DNA of 64,000 nucleotides from Ignavibacteria bacterium (GCA_025612245.1 JAAXKQ010000002.1:248001-312000); one strand, 5' to 3'. Positions 46,450 through 56,593 are shown, numbered from the stretch's first letter. A program made the numbers and translations. The notes: generated from the sequence alone by a model not told the origin.

Positions 46450-49400
46450 ATGAAACATTTCCACCAATCAAGCACCAGCATTTTCCGCTCATGGATTATT
46501 GTCTTGTGCATCATGATTTGTTCCGGGTCATTAATGGCCGGGAATGGAAAACTAACGGGAAGAATAATGGATAAGGAGACGAACGAGCCGCTTCCAGGCG
46601 TGAACGTTGTACTTACCCACATTATTCAGCCCGACGGCAAGGAAACGGAACTTGACAGACCAATGGGTTCCGTGACTGATGTCGATGGTTATTATTTTAT
46701 AATGAACGTTCCTTCTGGTAATTATATCTTAAGGGCCAGTCTTATTGGTTATGGGACAGTTACACAGAAGATGGTTAAAGTTGAGCTGGACAGAACGACT
46801 ACCGTAAACTATGAGCTTTCGACCAATTCCATACAGACCGAGCAGATTATAGTAACGGCAAAGAAAGAAGTAGTCAAGCAGGACGTGGCCGGAACGCAGG
46901 AAGAAATTTCCGCCATGCGTATTCAGCAGATGCCGGTCTTAAGAGTTGATGAATTTGTCGGCCAGTTGAAAGGTATTCAGGTAGTCTCAAGTTCTGAAGG
47001 AAACGGCCTCCAGGTGCGCGGCGGTTCAATCCGTGAGACACAGGTTTTCATAGATGGCATGTCGCTCCAGGATCCGAGGAGCCAGACGTCGTACCTGAAC
47101 CCGAATGCAACTGCAATTGCATCGACACAGGTAATTACCGGCGGATTTGAAGCCAAGTATGGCGGCATTACCTCGGGTGTTGTAAACTTTATTACAAAGG
47201 ACGGAAGCCGCGACCGTTATACCGTGTCGATAAGAGCAAATATGACGCCTTCGGGACAGAGGAGATATTTCGGCAACAATCCCTGGAGTGACGACAATAT
47301 TATTTACCAGATATTCTCAGGTAAATATGCCATGGACGGAGTTGGTGCAGACTCATTATTAGTTCCGGAAAAGTACAAGGACTTTAAAGGGTGGAATAAC
47401 GAAAACTTAAATGACCTTAAATATCTGACTCCGGAACAAAGGCTGGATCTTTGGAACAAGCAGCATCCGAAATATTCATACCAGGCCAGGCCGGATATTT
47501 ATGTTGAAGGCAGCATTACAGGTCCTGTTCCCGGAGAGTCAGTTCCTTTCTGGGGAGAATTTGCCAAGAGGACGACCTTCCTGGCTGCATTTAAGTATGA
47601 AAACACACAGATGGCCTTCCCTACCTCGCCAAGAGACAATTACATAGACTGGAACGGCCAGTTAAAATTGACCACGCTTCTGCAGGATAACCTCAAGCTG
47701 CAGTTAAACGGATTCTATTCAAAAATTAATTCGGCAAATAACGGTACAACAACCAGCATTGGAGCGGACGGCTCTTCGAGCTTTGGTTTTGTAAATAACA
47801 ATGAATATTCCATCATTCAGCAGGCCGGACGCTTAAGCGGAACAAACATTGATTTTATATGGGACAAAAGCCGTCAGCAGTACTACGAGCAAAGGAATTT
47901 TGCGGGTGGTGCCAAGATGACACATACCTTGTCATCCAAGGCTTTCTATACACTGGAATTCAACACGACATATACGGATCAGAACCTGCTTCCCTTTAAG
48001 TATGATCCTAATAATTACGATTATTATGCCAACTATGCTGTACAGATTAACGGAAGGGATACGGTTCTGCATTTCGCACTTCCTCAGTACGGAACGCCTA
48101 ACGGTTCGACGAATTATGGTTATGATGCAAATGGTGATTTTGCCGTTTACGGCGGTATGCAGAGAGCAGATTCATCATACGCTTACACATATAATTTTAA
48201 GGGTGACATGACCTACCAGCTGGGAATTCACAACCAGTTGGAAGCAGGGTTCTCGTTCAAATACAACAATGTTCAGGTATATGCCGGTTCGTGGAGCCAG
48301 GCCTACACTGCATTTACTCCCGGTACATGGCAGTACTACAAAGCAAAACCTTTGGAAGGCGGCCTTTACCTGCAGGATAAAATGGAATTTGAAGGAATGG
48401 TGCTGACGGGTGGTTTACGTCTCGATTATTTTAATCCGCAGAAAGACGGCTACCAGGTATCTTTACCTGAGTACGATGCGTACAAAAACCTGTACGACGA
48501 AATCTATTCTTCGCTTCCTGGATCCGAGGGCAGCTATGAGCGCTGGGTTGCCTGGAGAGACCTGCTGAGCAATCTCCCGGGAGTACCTAAGAAATCAACT
48601 TCAGCACAGTTACACCTCTCTCCGCGTTTGGGTGTATCATTCCCCATAACCGAGCAGAGCAAGCTGTATTTCAACTTTGCAACTACATTCCAGAGACAGC
48701 CGATGGCTTATCTCTATAACACCGTAGTTTACCAGGGTTCGGTAGCAATTCCAACCCCGGACCTCCCGATGAGGCGTACGATACACTATGAATTCGGCTA
48801 TGAGCAGGTTCTCTTTGGAGAGGTCCTTGCAAATGCAACAGCTTATTATAAAGACAACGCAAACGGACCACTGGGTGTATCTTACTTAAGCTACTATAAT
48901 GATAATAACGTTTCTGTATTTACCCCTGATGGATTTTCAGACGCAAAAGGTCTTGAACTGAGACTTGAAAGGCCTGTCGGCAGATATTTTACTTTTTCAG
49001 CCATGTATGATTATATGATGACGGGTTATGGACAGTCGGGTATTTCAACGATTTATGAAGATAAGACACAATCCAGAGATGGTTTACTCCGTACTGTAAA
49101 TATAAATTCATATGATGTTACACCAAGAGCAAATATCAACCTTAATTTCCATACTCCTGAACAGTCGGATTCTAAATTTATGGGAGTAGACTGGCTAGGG
49201 AACTGGTATGCTAACATCTTTTTTGAATGGAAAGCATATCCTAAGGTTAACCTCAACAGCGGTGCTGCTGATCCAAAGGATTACAGGTGGGTTGATCGTG
49301 TCAGCAGATGGAATATCAACATGAGGCTATCGAAAGCCTTTAACACGCAGTACGGCAGCCTCGAATTTATGCTGACGGTTCAGAACCTTACCAACAATAA

Positions 49401-49596
49401 ATACCTGGAAGTTGGAAACATGGCCGACGCCGATTACAAAGCATACATAAATTCATTAAAGACACCCGATAAGGGCGGAAATGACAAGTTCGGCGATTAC
49501 AATTCCGATGACGGACATATAGTATTGCCATGGTGGCAGATGCCATTGTTCCTCAATCCAAGGAAAATTGTATTGGGCGCAAGTCTGAATTTTTAA
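46450..49596 (+). CDS. SusC-like TonB-dependent outer membrane receptor
   Basis: 1048 residues. Signal peptide, then a carboxypeptidase regulatory-like domain (GKLTGRIMDKETNEPLPGVNV, residues 32-130), a TonB plug (LRVDEFVGQLKGIQVVSS, VRGGSIRETQVFIDGM, ITGGFEAKYGGITSGVVN) and a large C-terminal 22-strand-type barrel ending in an aromatic LGASLNF. It imports a ligand driven by TonB. No SusD gene follows; instead there are a secreted protein, a PorV/PorQ-type protein and a T9SS-sorted protein. AAAGG lies seven bases before ATG. Confidence 0.93.
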   Translation: MKHFHQSSTSIFRSWIIVLCIMICSGSLMAGNGKLTGRIMDKETNEPLPGVNVVLTHIIQPDGKETELDRPMGSVTDVDGYYFIMNVPSGNYILRASLIGYGTVTQKMVKVELDRTTTVNYELSTNSIQTEQIIVTAKKEVVKQDVAGTQEEISAMRIQQMPVLRVDEFVGQLKGIQVVSSSEGNGLQVRGGSIRETQVFIDGMSLQDPRSQTSYLNPNATAIASTQVITGGFEAKYGGITSGVVNFITKDGSRDRYTVSIRANMTPSGQRRYFGNNPWSDDNIIYQIFSGKYAMDGVGADSLLVPEKYKDFKGWNNENLNDLKYLTPEQRLDLWNKQHPKYSYQARPDIYVEGSITGPVPGESVPFWGEFAKRTTFLAAFKYENTQMAFPTSPRDNYIDWNGQLKLTTLLQDNLKLQLNGFYSKINSANNGTTTSIGADGSSSFGFVNNNEYSIIQQAGRLSGTNIDFIWDKSRQQYYEQRNFAGGAKMTHTLSSKAFYTLEFNTTYTDQNLLPFKYDPNNYDYYANYAVQINGRDTVLHFALPQYGTPNGSTNYGYDANGDFAVYGGMQRADSSYAYTYNFKGDMTYQLGIHNQLEAGFSFKYNNVQVYAGSWSQAYTAFTPGTWQYYKAKPLEGGLYLQDKMEFEGMVLTGGLRLDYFNPQKDGYQVSLPEYDAYKNLYDEIYSSLPGSEGSYERWVAWRDLLSNLPGVPKKSTSAQLHLSPRLGVSFPITEQSKLYFNFATTFQRQPMAYLYNTVVYQGSVAIPTPDLPMRRTIHYEFGYEQVLFGEVLANATAYYKDNANGPLGVSYLSYYNDNNVSVFTPDGFSDAKGLELRLERPVGRYFTFSAMYDYMMTGYGQSGISTIYEDKTQSRDGLLRTVNINSYDVTPRANINLNFHTPEQSDSKFMGVDWLGNWYANIFFEWKAYPKVNLNSGAADPKDYRWVDRVSRWNINMRLSKAFNTQYGSLEFMLTVQNLTNNKYLEVGNMADADYKAYINSLKTPDKGGNDKFGDYNSDDGHIVLPWWQMPLFLNPRKIVLGASLNF

Positions 49597-49660
49597 GTAT
49601 CCGCGGGGCAAATTCCCGGCCGGGAAGAGCCCCGCAAAAAATATTTGACAAGGAACAAAT

Positions 49661-51757
49661 ATGAGAAAAACAATTAATAAAATTATAAGCCTGCTGGGAC
49701 TGCTGCTGATTACGTCGGCAGTAACTTACGCTCAGCAGCGTAATTACAAGCCATACTTGATGGAAATAAACGTTGGTAATTTCTACATGAAATTTGACAA
49801 GGCACTGGGAGATGGCGGATTGCAGTCGCAGTTCAGTTATGACATTGTTTCAGTTCCCACGCCGAATAATGTCCTCTTTAAATGGCCGCGCGACCAGTAC
49901 CAGAGCGGCATGTTATTCCAGATATTTAACCCGATATCCCTGGATGAAAAAGTAGGGATAAAGGATATCGATGGTAAGAAAATGACCTCCTTCAGGGGAG
50001 AGGGCAAGCAGATTGTAAATTCAGGGCAGCTAGACTGGGCAATTGAGACGCGCAGATACAGGCCGCCAAACGTCTTTATCGATGGGGTCAATGTTACACC
50101 GCCATACAGGTGGAATGTGGACCCGACGCTCAAGGCGGATATTAAAGTTGAATTTGAAGATGTTCTCCCGCAGTTCGGAATCCGCAGCCACGTGGAAATT
50201 TACGCATTCAGCAATCCCCGTCATGCAGATTACATGATCTGGAAAGCGACGCATAAGTTTACGGGTGAAATTGCACGTCCCAGCCATTTAACCGCCGGAA
50301 TAGACTCATTGCCCGACCAGACGATCAGATTATGGTGGCCGTTTGGCATGAGTTTCGGTCCCTCAAAGATTGGTGTATATCAGACAAGCGGTGCCAGTTG
50401 GGGATATGAAGGTGAGGATGATTTGGATAACTGGGCAAGGCAGCCCTCAGTGGTTCCAAATGGCGAGCGCGATACGCTTACGTATGCATATTTCTGGGAT
50501 TCAGACAATCCGGGTGTGACAGGTGACGACACGGGTGATCCCGATCCGGAGACAGGGCATTTATATTCACCGCAGATTCCGGGCTATGCGCTTCTTTATG
50601 CGGATAAATCTGCCTCTGTGAAGATGGACGACAGAAGCCAGCCTTATGCAATGTCGCACGTAGGTATTCAGGCAGATTTCTGGGGTGATACAAAGCTTCC
50701 CAGGATTCAGCAGAAATACCGCGGAGATTATTTACTTGGGCGTTTCCCGAAACCTCAAAAACTCGAGAAAGGTCCGATGCGCTTAATTGTAACGGGCCCA
50801 TATGAACTGACAAAAAATACTGCAGAAAGCCGTTATGATTCACTTACATTTGTCTATGCCATCGGTGCCGGCAGCATAGGCGAATATGCCGCTGACTCAA
50901 TTGGCAAGGCAACCAAAAGCGGTGGGATGACTGTAGCGCAGAGAAATGCAGTTATGATGCAGGGAAAAGATTCACTATTTGCCACACTGAGCCGCGCAAA
51001 CTGGGCTTATAAAAGGCTGAGCAACAATGAAAGCATTCCTACTCCGCCGCCGCCGCCGGATATAGACGTTAAGGCAGGTCCTTATTGCAACTTTGTCAGC
51101 TGGTCTTATTCTGATCCTTCATACTTCAAAAACACCATAACCGGTGTTGATGACTGGGATGAATGGAAAGTTTACAGAAAACGCGGTGCCTCGCTGACAG
51201 ACGATCCACTCGACCAGAAAAGCGGAGCAAAATGGGAGCTTGTATATTCGACAAAGTTAAGGGATTCTGTAAACTTTATAGACAGGAATGTGCAGCGTGG
51301 CGTAAACTATTTTTATGCCGTAACAGCCGTTAATAACGGTTCACAGAATAACACGGAAATTTTCCCGGGTGAAAGGCTGGAAAGTTCAAAATACGCAAAT
51401 ATGACTCAGATACCAGTAATTCCATTTCAGCCTGGTCTTGCCGAATCTGATAAGATCAGAATAGTTCCAAATCCTGCCACATCATATGCAGCAGGAGCGC
51501 AGCTGAATGCGGGCGAAGCGAACAGGATTTCCTTTTTCAATCTGCCCTATAAGTGTACATTGAAGATCTTTACCGAGACGGGTGATCTTATTAAGACAAT
51601 CGATCATATCGGAACAGCAGACGATAAATGGGATCAGAGAACCAGTGGTAATCAGTATGTAGTGAGCGGATTATATATTCTTGCAGTTACAAACTGCAAG
51701 GCTCTGGATGGAAAGAATCTTCCAGACCAGTTCCTAAAGTTTGTAATAGTAAGATAA
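49661..51757 (+). CDS. Secreted protein with FN3-like region and a sorting-like C-terminus
   Basis: 698 residues, not assigned to a named family. Signal peptide (ISLLGLLLITSAVTYA), a long beta-rich body (PPYRWNVDPTLKADIKVEFEDV, IRLWWPFGMSFGPSKIG), a proline run PTPPPPPDIDVKAG at about 460, a fibronectin-III-like part (VSWSYSDPSYF, VNYFYAVTAVNNGSQN) and an end with IVPNPATS and GLYILAVTN...KFVIVR. That end resembles T9SS/FlgD-type tails but lacks a classical NYPNPFNP. It sits between the receptor and the PorV-like gene and is probably the surface partner of the receptor. Confidence 0.75.
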   Translation: MRKTINKIISLLGLLLITSAVTYAQQRNYKPYLMEINVGNFYMKFDKALGDGGLQSQFSYDIVSVPTPNNVLFKWPRDQYQSGMLFQIFNPISLDEKVGIKDIDGKKMTSFRGEGKQIVNSGQLDWAIETRRYRPPNVFIDGVNVTPPYRWNVDPTLKADIKVEFEDVLPQFGIRSHVEIYAFSNPRHADYMIWKATHKFTGEIARPSHLTAGIDSLPDQTIRLWWPFGMSFGPSKIGVYQTSGASWGYEGEDDLDNWARQPSVVPNGERDTLTYAYFWDSDNPGVTGDDTGDPDPETGHLYSPQIPGYALLYADKSASVKMDDRSQPYAMSHVGIQADFWGDTKLPRIQQKYRGDYLLGRFPKPQKLEKGPMRLIVTGPYELTKNTAESRYDSLTFVYAIGAGSIGEYAADSIGKATKSGGMTVAQRNAVMMQGKDSLFATLSRANWAYKRLSNNESIPTPPPPPDIDVKAGPYCNFVSWSYSDPSYFKNTITGVDDWDEWKVYRKRGASLTDDPLDQKSGAKWELVYSTKLRDSVNFIDRNVQRGVNYFYAVTAVNNGSQNNTEIFPGERLESSKYANMTQIPVIPFQPGLAESDKIRIVPNPATSYAAGAQLNAGEANRISFFNLPYKCTLKIFTETGDLIKTIDHIGTADDKWDQRTSGNQYVVSGLYILAVTNCKALDGKNLPDQFLKFVIVR

Positions 51758-51822
51758 TTACGTGCAATAGCCGCAGCTGAAGTGAAGCTGCGGCCGCAAA
51801 AATCGATTATTTTGGAGGAAAA

Positions 51823-52833
51823 ATGAAAGTTAACATAAAAATCTTAAAATATGCCTGCATTTCCGCTCTGATTTTACTTACTACAGCAAAAGCTCAGGTA
51901 ACGCAGCAGGCACAGACAGGTTTCAGGTTTTTGCTGAATCCTGTTTCAGCTGAGGTGATAGCCAGGGGCGGAACCGGGCTGACAAGCACATATAACTCTA
52001 ATGCAGTCTTCTGGAATCCTGCTATGCTCGGCTTTGTACAGACCGATTACGATGTAAATCTGAACCGTACGAATGGCATAGCGGACATAAACTATAATGC
52101 CGCTGCTGCATCCATTAAATTAGGGGAGGTTGGAACACTTGCTCTGAGTGCCATGGCTATGGACTATGGAACTCTTCATGCCACGGTCAGGGCAGATAAC
52201 GATAATGGCTATTTGGACATGGGAACCTTCTCGCCGGGGGCATCTGCCTTCGGAATTGCATTCTCGCAGAAGATGAATGACAGGTTTTCCTATGGAATCC
52301 AGATAAAACTGGCACACCAGAACCTTGGCGAAGCCTACACGATGAGAACCGGAGATTCACTAAATCTTTACAAAGTTGCTTACAAGAAAAATGTAATTGC
52401 CGGCGATGTAGGCGCATTTTATGATTTCAATTATAACGGGATCCGTTTTGGTGCTGTGATGCAGAATATTTCTCCCCAGGTAAAATACGAAGTTGAAGGA
52501 TTTCAGCTGCCTTTTGCAATCTCATTTGGCTTAAGCTTTGAGCCCCTTGATTTTCTTATGCAGAAAAATCCGGAGCATAACTTTGTCCTTAGCGTAGAGA
52601 GCTATCACCCGAAGGATTTCGGATCCAAAGTTAAGGTAGGCGGTGAGTATTCGTTTTCCAATTTGTTCTTTGTAAGGGGCGGCTACATGTCGAACTACGA
52701 CGGACGCAGTTTTACAGCAGGAGCAGGGATCAGGCAGGAAATAAGCGGGATCAACTTCCGGGTTGATTATGCATACCAGCCTTATGAAATATTCGGCGGA
52801 GTTCATTTTATTACTCTGGGTATAGCATATTGA
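51823..52833 (+). CDS. PorV/PorQ-family outer membrane protein
   Basis: 336 residues. Signal peptide ending TAKAQV, then FLLNPVSAEVIARGGTGLTSTYNSNAVFWNPAMLGF, the start of the PorV/PorQ (UPF0164) family; its repeated strands are FadL-like. PorV shuttles T9SS substrates to the surface attachment complex; paralogues in Ignavibacteria often accompany secreted substrates. The GGAGG SD before ATG is strong. It lies directly before a T9SS-sorted protein gene, so it probably serves that cargo. Confidence 0.85.
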   Translation: MKVNIKILKYACISALILLTTAKAQVTQQAQTGFRFLLNPVSAEVIARGGTGLTSTYNSNAVFWNPAMLGFVQTDYDVNLNRTNGIADINYNAAAASIKLGEVGTLALSAMAMDYGTLHATVRADNDNGYLDMGTFSPGASAFGIAFSQKMNDRFSYGIQIKLAHQNLGEAYTMRTGDSLNLYKVAYKKNVIAGDVGAFYDFNYNGIRFGAVMQNISPQVKYEVEGFQLPFAISFGLSFEPLDFLMQKNPEHNFVLSVESYHPKDFGSKVKVGGEYSFSNLFFVRGGYMSNYDGRSFTAGAGIRQEISGINFRVDYAYQPYEIFGGVHFITLGIAY

Positions 52834-52932
52834 AATTAAATAATGGAAAGGAGGTGCGGCATATCCCTTTCGTTTAAGGAAATTTGGTCACTTATAAATA
52901 ACAGTTCATCAACAAAACAAAAAAGGTCTCTC

Positions 52933-54735
52933 ATGAAAAAATATCTATTACTTATGGCTGCCTTTGTAACGCTGAGCTTTGCAGTAAATGCCCAGAGAAT
53001 TACAAAAGCAGACTATTATTTTGCGGGCCATATCGATACTACGATGGGAACAGGTTCTGGTATTATTGTGGACCCGGAAGGTAAAATATGGTATGGTACG
53101 GAAAGTGATACAACCGGTTTAATAGTTCTTGGTAAGGACTTAAAGCCCGTTTCTTTTTCAGGAATTAAAACTTTAACTCTTAACGGCGTCAGCCACAATG
53201 TTAAGACAAAACTTAAAGGTATTACAACAGATAATAATGGCAATATTATTGCCACTATTACCAGCGAGTTATACAGGATCAACTACAAGACAGGTGAGCT
53301 GATGAACTTTGCCTCCTACAAGGATTTCTCAGGAAGGACAAATGCAGGTTCATTAACAAAGCCATCTGTTGATGCAGCCGGTAACATTTATGTAGCAAAA
53401 GTTGGTCCCGCAGGCTCAGGTTCCGGAGCAAACGAAAACCCGATCTGGATTCTCAACCCTGACTTTTCTTATAAAGGTTCAGTAATTGATACACAGATAA
53501 CCTGGTCGAGATCCGTACTGGCAAGCAAGGACGGAAAAGATGTATATCTTGGTACACTTGGAAAAGCAGTAGAACATTATATCTTGGGCGATGACGGTAA
53601 ATATACACTTGATGAAAATTCTCCAGAGCCGGTTGGCATATGGGAAGGAGAACCCCCGATTGGCGAATGGGGCGGCGGTATAGTTGCTTCAACAGTGGAT
53701 AAAGCCGGAAACGTATGGTTCAGTGATGAAGGTGCCAATACTATTTTCATTTACAATCCTACAACAAAGCAGTTCTCGCAGATAAGAGGGATTGATCCTG
53801 CATTAACAGACTTAAATGTTCCAAGGGCACTTGCTCTAAGCGCAACAGAAGATACAGTATATGTATGTAACTTCGGTACTAAAGGTTATACTTCAATGTT
53901 CATCAGAGGCGGCGGATTCAAGGGAACTGAAGTTTTTGACGACTTTACGGATAACAACACTACAAATGCCTGGGGCGGCGAATGGACAAAATTCGGCGCA
54001 GGTACAATTAACCTTGCAGTTACGGACGGCGCTTTGCACGTAACAGGCACATGGTCGGGTTATGGCGGAGTACAGTCGACAATGACTGCAAATCCGGATA
54101 CAAACATCAGCAGATTTGACGGCATTCAGTTCAGGGCCAAAGCCGGTGCCAATACAAACGAAGCATGGATTCGTATAAGGGAAGCAAAAGCAGATGCAGA
54201 CCGCGGTTATGCATATTTTGTTTACAAGTTCACTCCGACAGCTGAATGGCAGACATATACGGTGCCATGGACCGCACTCACAGTTCAGTACGGCGACCCC
54301 ATACCGGCTTTTGATGCAACAGACATAACATCAATTGACTTTGCCGCTTCGAAGGGTAATGTTGAAGCTGATTTCTATGTAGATGACATAGCTTTCTACG
54401 GCGTTGGTGCTACAGTTGTTCCCGGCGGAACATCAGGAGTTGAAAAGGTAGGCGGCAAGTCTGTACCTGCAGCATACAAACTCGAACAGAACTATCCTAA
54501 TCCATTCAATCCTACCACACAGATACAGTTCAGCCTGAAACAGAGCGGAAATGTAACTCTGAAGGTATATGATGTAGTTGGTCGTGAAGTTGCAACATTA
54601 TTCAACAATGAATATATGGGTGCAGGCACTTACAAGGCACAGTTTAGCGGTGCAAATTTAGCATCAGGAATGTACATTTACAGATTAAACGTAAATGGGA
54701 ACATTCTGACGAACAAAATGATGCTCTTAAAGTAA
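52933..54735 (+). CDS. T9SS-sorted protein: beta-propeller plus CBM-like domain
   Basis: 600 residues from ATG 52933, chosen because the signal peptide KKYLLLMAAFVTLSFAVNA follows directly and AAAGG precedes it; the frame open from 52843 adds an unlikely 30-residue extension. Residues 20-330 are propeller-like strands (GIIVDPEGKIWYGTESD, GNVWFSDEGANTIFIYNPT). Residues about 340-510 resemble a CIA30/CBM-type galactose-binding fold (FDGIQFRAKAG, ADFYVDDIAFYG). The C-terminal 85 residues are a type A sorting domain (NYPNPFNPTTQIQFSL, NGNILTNKMMLLK). It is a surface, possibly glycan-binding protein, closing the operon. Confidence 0.9.
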   Translation: MKKYLLLMAAFVTLSFAVNAQRITKADYYFAGHIDTTMGTGSGIIVDPEGKIWYGTESDTTGLIVLGKDLKPVSFSGIKTLTLNGVSHNVKTKLKGITTDNNGNIIATITSELYRINYKTGELMNFASYKDFSGRTNAGSLTKPSVDAAGNIYVAKVGPAGSGSGANENPIWILNPDFSYKGSVIDTQITWSRSVLASKDGKDVYLGTLGKAVEHYILGDDGKYTLDENSPEPVGIWEGEPPIGEWGGGIVASTVDKAGNVWFSDEGANTIFIYNPTTKQFSQIRGIDPALTDLNVPRALALSATEDTVYVCNFGTKGYTSMFIRGGGFKGTEVFDDFTDNNTTNAWGGEWTKFGAGTINLAVTDGALHVTGTWSGYGGVQSTMTANPDTNISRFDGIQFRAKAGANTNEAWIRIREAKADADRGYAYFVYKFTPTAEWQTYTVPWTALTVQYGDPIPAFDATDITSIDFAASKGNVEADFYVDDIAFYGVGATVVPGGTSGVEKVGGKSVPAAYKLEQNYPNPFNPTTQIQFSLKQSGNVTLKVYDVVGREVATLFNNEYMGAGTYKAQFSGANLASGMYIYRLNVNGNILTNKMMLLK

Positions 54736-54759
54736 GTTACGGTTGAAAAACTTGTCTTC

Positions 54760-54798
54760 AAAGGCAGAGAAGGGTGAATCCTTCTCTGCCTTTTTTTT
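54760..54798 (+). terminator. Intrinsic terminator of the TonB/PorV operon
   Basis: Perfect 14-bp stem AAAGGCAGAGAAGG (54760-54773) with its complement (54780-54793), 6-base loop and eight T bases after it. Confidence 0.93.
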
Positions 54799-54903
54799 GT
54801 GACAGTGGCAACGAAATTTTACATTTACTTCTTTGAAGAAAAATAGCTATTTTATATAATAGATAAAGAAAGCAGTAAAAATTAAAAAATATGCTTTTAT
54901 TGC

Positions 54904-54932
54904 TTGACAAGTAAGGAATAATTACATATTTT
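54904..54932 (+). promoter_or_regulatory. Probable promoter of tRNA-Asn
   Basis: TTGACA (54904-54909), a 17-base spacer and TATTTT (54927-54932) fit a sigma-70-like promoter. The tRNA begins 48 bases downstream of the -10 box, with no gene in between. Confidence 0.5.
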
Positions 54933-54980
54933 AATAACTCAAATTTTTGCTCGGCAAGAGAAAAGATTTGAAAAATACAC

Positions 54981-55046
<66 letters not shown>

Positions 55047-55052
<6 letters not shown>

Positions 55053-55098
55053 CTGATATAAAGCCCAGAATGCCATCTGGGCTTTTTCTTTTTAAATG
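55047..55098 (+). repeat. Copy A of the tRNA-tail/terminator repeat (with functional terminator)
   Basis: The last six tRNA bases GCGGAG plus the downstream terminator: stem AAAGCCCAGA (55060-55069) with TCTGGGCTTT (55076-55085), loop ATGCCA, then T-rich DNA ending TTTAAATG. This 52-base unit recurs at 56611-56663 with one inserted T, and in decayed form at 60664 and 63331. It is the presumed parent because it belongs to the intact tRNA. Confidence 0.9.
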
Positions 55099-55343
55099 TG
55101 AGATATATCAAGACATTAGGGGCCTTGATTCTTATAATTTAAAATCCTAAACTTGGGGGTCTATTTAAAACGAGTGACAGATTTCAGTGACGCCAGCCAG
55201 CCGGTTTTGATTACCCTCTAATTATTTAGAATAAAGATGTCGATTGCCTAAACTTTGTGTTGCGATATAAGAACTTATCTACTATAAATAACTCGCAAAA
55301 ACTTTTATAAGTTTTACTTACTAATAATGTAGGAGTTCGTAAT

Positions 55344-55739
55344 ATGAAACACTTTCTTATCTTCCCTATTCTAATTTTGGTTACCTTTTCTTTTGTCCTT
55401 TCTTCATGCAGCACTGAAAACATTGTTCAAGTGCCAGATGAAAATATTTCAAGTAATGTTTCTCCCGGTAGTTTCACCAAATTAGCCAAAACTAAAAAAT
55501 GGCCCCCTGATTTTATTATAGATACATGCTTCGGATATGGGAAAATTACATTTGATACGACTTTTCACAAATTTAAAGATATGAAAGATGATGTATATAC
55601 AACGGGTAATTCTGATATACAAATGTGATAAATACGTAAATCCAAACTGCCATGCCACTGTGATCCTACGCTTGAGAAAGATTGGTATTTGTACTCAATT
55701 ACTCCAACTGGTTATATTATAGAAAATCCTAGATATTAA
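55344..55739 (+). pseudogene. Broken small lipoprotein gene
   Basis: The first part, 94 residues, has a lipoprotein signal with LSSC lipobox and stops at TGA-TAA (55626-55631). After the stops, coding-like sequence resumes in the same frame, CHCDPTLEKDWYLYSITP, and runs to TAA at 55737. Between them the best protein reading (IYKCDKYVNPNCH) is in another frame, so two compensating one-base shifts would restore a protein of about 131 residues. Either a degraded gene or sequence errors. Family not recognised. It lies between copies A and B of the tRNA-tail repeat. Confidence 0.5.
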
Positions 55740-55805
55740 TGCCGATTAATTAAATTCCCAATTCTTTTATTGGGATCGGGAATCAAAAATATTTGAGGGA
55801 AAATC

Positions 55806-56396
55806 ATGTATAAGGTTACTTTCGTATTATTGCTAATCCTGCTAAGCAACACTATAAAACCGCAGAAAGTGGAGCTGGGCTTCAGATTCGAAACTTTAGG
55901 GATGCATCGGAGTTATAAGGAAACTTTAAATGGAGTTTCAAAAAATACCGGCTCGGATTTCTTCATGGCGCCTTTTTTTACAACATTTCAGACTAACATA
56001 GCGCTTTACCCTTCGGAAAAGGTATCTATTGAGGCCAGATTCGATCGGGAATTTTTGTGGGATAATTTCATAGGCTTTGATTACGGAATATTCTCAAAAT
56101 ATTTCTTTAGAGAATACGCTTATGTTACTGGCGGCCTTGCCCTCCACGTAAATGATGGGGGCCATGGCGGAATTTCAAGCGGGTCCTTCAGAGCAAGAAT
56201 TTATATGCCCTCAGCCGGGATCGGGGCAAAAATATCCAGAGTCACCGGCTTTGAGCTATTGTTCCAATATGCCGGAAGTAAGGGGATCGGTTCCAGCTGG
56301 TATAATTATGGTTATCATAGTGGAGATATTGCCTCTAACATTACCGCAGCTGACTGGCTGATTAAATTAAACCTTGTCTTCGGCTGGAAGCTATAA
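55806..56396 (+). CDS. Small outer-membrane beta-barrel-like protein of unknown function
   Basis: 196 residues. A signal peptide (KVTFVLLLILLSNTIKPQ) precedes alternating hydrophobic strands (VELGFRFETLG, ALYPSEKVSIEARFDREF, YAYVTGGLALHV, TGFELLFQYAGSKG) and a terminal WLIKLNLVFGWKL, which fits a barrel of eight or so strands with an aromatic end. No family recognised. SD GAGGGAAA lies seven bases upstream. It is the only intact gene of the module between tRNA-tail copies A and B. Confidence 0.65.
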   Translation: MYKVTFVLLLILLSNTIKPQKVELGFRFETLGMHRSYKETLNGVSKNTGSDFFMAPFFTTFQTNIALYPSEKVSIEARFDREFLWDNFIGFDYGIFSKYFFREYAYVTGGLALHVNDGGHGGISSGSFRARIYMPSAGIGAKISRVTGFELLFQYAGSKGIGSSWYNYGYHSGDIASNITAADWLIKLNLVFGWKL

Positions 56397-56570
56397 TTAC
56401 ATGTTTTTTTTTGCAACGAATGGAATTGAGTTGGAGAAGGGCTGTGCAGACCTGTCCTTCCGAAAGTCCGTACAAGTTGAAATATCAACATGATTGCAGT
56501 ATACTCTGTACGTGATTTACGAGTTGGGGTTTTCAACTGGTACTACCCAGCTTCAGCCTGGTAAAGTGGG

Positions 56571-56593
56571 AACCTGTTTCCATAAAACAGGTT
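56571..56593. other. AACCTGTTT hairpin at the start of repeat copy B
   Basis: Perfect 9-bp stem (56571-56579 with 56585-56593) and a CCATA loop, without a T-tract. The 37-base repeat shared with copy C begins in this loop, so copy C lacks the left arm. It may mark an old junction. Confidence 0.5.

Noticed and set aside
46450-54735. A SusD gene in the TonB receptor operon
   Set aside because: The following 698-residue protein is not a lipoprotein and shows no SusD-like helical TPR region.
55150-55200. Sequence CTTGGGGGTCTATTTAAAACGAG as a possible IS21-type element end
   Set aside because: Only a vague resemblance to insertion sequence ends; no transposase and no second end were found.
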